5,176 nucleotides of DNA, taken from positions 1 to 5,176 of the forward strand of contig JADGAO010000189.1 in assembly GCA_015231995.1 (NCBI GenBank), in the 5' to 3' direction. Positions 4,178 through 5,176 of the stretch are shown here, in pieces (position 1 is the stretch's first letter; the number at the start of each line of letters is the position of its first letter). Under the pieces are notes generated by a model that saw only the letters and a program-made list of their open reading frames with translations, was not told the DNA's origin and made no database searches. This stretch comes from Nitrospinota bacterium. Lineage in GTDB: Bacteria; Nitrospinota_A; UBA7883; JACRLM01. The translations under genes were made by a program, and so were the position numbers.

Positions 4178-5176
4178 CCCGGAGAAGCCGAAAGGAATTT
4201 CCAGGCGGACTTTGTTGCTGGGGGGGCTGGCGACAGCGGGCCTGTGCGCCGGAGCTGGCGCTTTCGGGTTTCTGCGAAACAGAAAGCCTCAATCAATCCC
4301 CGGCTCGATGGAAGGAGCGAACATAAAGCTTGGCCATATCGCCCGCGATGGCGGAGTTCCGGCAGTGTCGTCGGAATCGAAGACGGGTATCGTCATCGTC
4401 GGCGGCGGCGTGGCTGGGCTGTGTGCCGGATGGGAATTGAAACGCAGAGGATACGGCGATTTTATTTTGCTGGAGATGGAACGGTCTGCTGGCGGCAATT
4501 GCATTAGCGGACGCAACGGCGTCTCCGCATATCCGTGGGGCGCGCATTATGTGCCACTGCCAGGGCCGGAGGCGGTTTTCACGCGGGAGCTTTTCGAGGA
4601 GCTTGGCGTGATAACGGGATATGACGGCTCGGGGCTTCCCATTTACAACGAATATCACCTCTGCTCGTTCCCGCAGGAGCGGCTTCTTTTAAACGGGCAA
4701 TGGCAGGAAGGTTTAATACCCAACTATGGCGCGTCAAAAGAAGATATCGGGGAGTTCGACAGTTTTTTTTCCGCAATGGATGAGTTCAAACGCGCACGAG
4801 GCGCGGACGGAAAACGAGCTTTTGTGATCCCAGTTGACGAGAGTTCGAGGGACGAGCGATTTCTGCGGTATGACGATATAAGCATGGTGAAGTACATGGA
4901 AGACAATGGCTGGAAATCCAAACGTCTTCTCTGGCACGTTGATTACTGTTGCCGGGACGATTACGGAGACGGGATGGGCGAGATATCCGCCTGGGCGGGG
5001 ATACATTATTTCGCGGCGAGAAACGGCGAAGCGGCCAACGCGGAGGCCTCCTCCGTGCTGACGTGGCCGGAGGGGAACGGCTGGATTACATCTAAACTGG
5101 TCGAAAGGTTTAAAAATGCGGTGAGAACGAATGCTGTTGCGACAAACGTCGAGCATGGTAGTTCCGGCGCGGTTGT
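4161..5176 (+). CDS. Tat-exported FAD-dependent oxidoreductase (amine-oxidase-like), 5' part
   Basis: The gene runs off the window after 338 complete codons. With the CTG start, a hydrophilic n-region (NTDDDPEKPKGI) leads into a twin-arginine motif SRRTLLLGG (14-22) and a hydrophobic stretch to about 37, so the protein should be exported folded, with its flavin, or anchored to the outer face of the inner membrane; no clear AxA cleavage site or lipobox is seen. After a linker (GANIKLGH) comes the dinucleotide-binding IVIVGGGVAGL (77-87), the ribose-binding E105 ending LLE, and an AGGN turn (110-113), as in flavin monoamine/polyamine oxidases and phytoene-desaturase-like proteins. Further motifs are YPWGAHY (124-130), WHVDYCCRDDYG (258-269) and TWPEGNGW (301-308), which I associate with oxidoreductases encoded beside membrane SpeE-like proteins. 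The 17-base overlap with the upstream gene implies coupled translation and joint function. Substrate unknown; an amine is the natural guess. Confidence 0.85.
   Translation, partial: MNTDDDPEKPKGISRRTLLLGGLATAGLCAGAGAFGFLRNRKPQSIPGSMEGANIKLGHIARDGGVPAVSSESKTGIVIVGGGVAGLCAGWELKRRGYGDFILLEMERSAGGNCISGRNGVSAYPWGAHYVPLPGPEAVFTRELFEELGVITGYDGSGLPIYNEYHLCSFPQERLLLNGQWQEGLIPNYGASKEDIGEFDSFFSAMDEFKRARGADGKRAFVIPVDESSRDERFLRYDDISMVKYMEDNGWKSKRLLWHVDYCCRDDYGDGMGEISAWAGIHYFAARNGEAANAEASSVLTWPEGNGWITSKLVERFKNAVRTNAVATNVEHGSSGAV

Noticed and set aside
4174..4230. ATGA overlap (ATG at 4174) as the flavoprotein start
   Set aside because: This ATG is in another frame; the Tat motif and the FAD-binding fold are in the same frame as the CTG at 4161 on both sides of the G7 run, so no frameshift is needed there.

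Overview
This looks like a chromosomal segment from a Gram-negative, moderately GC-rich bacterium. The evidence is a canonical RecA, a membrane-embedded spermidine-synthase-like protein, a Tat-exported flavoprotein, and dispersed GC-rich palindromes and CATTCTGAG-type repeats. These point broadly to a deltaproteobacterial, Nitrospinota-like or related lineage, but nothing in the window fixes the taxon and this assignment is inference.

Layout. Positions 1-194 hold no gene I recognise, only a perfect 9-bp inverted repeat (132-153) just upstream of two overlapping small genes. These encode a 63-aa charged protein (195-386) and a 168-aa helical protein (376-882, TTG start), both of unknown function. 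This pair is visibly more AT-rich, with many AGG/AGA/ATA/CTA codons, than everything to its right, and is probably an accessory acquisition. The gene-poor stretch 883-1402 contains four things: a minus-strand open stretch that reads like the 3' end of a broken gene (969-1187), a double palindromic repeat abutting its broken end (1187-1237), a T-tract-rich promoter with a perfect -10 box, and a perfect 7-8-7 dyad that is a good candidate for the LexA operator of recA. I recognise nothing in 883-968 or 1238-1310.

recA occupies 1403-2443. The 237-bp gap after it holds two further repeats, a G-run/hairpin cluster (2464-2513) and a 75-bp element with 13-bp imperfect terminal inverted repeats (2546-2620). 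Then comes an apparent operon of a 498-aa spermidine-synthase-like protein with an N-terminal seven-helix membrane domain (2681-4177), overlapped by a Tat-signal flavin-dependent oxidoreductase (4161 to beyond the window end). The oxidoreductase has no in-frame ATG, GTG or TTG ahead of its Tat motif; a perfect AGGAGG six bases before a CTG points to a rare CTG start inside the end of the upstream gene.

How the genes work together: RecA is a stand-alone housekeeping DNA-repair gene. The last two genes form a translationally coupled pair that plausibly makes and oxidises a polyamine-like or other aminopropyl compound at the cell membrane. Their true substrate cannot be read from sequence. The two small genes at the left end are an uncharacterised cassette.
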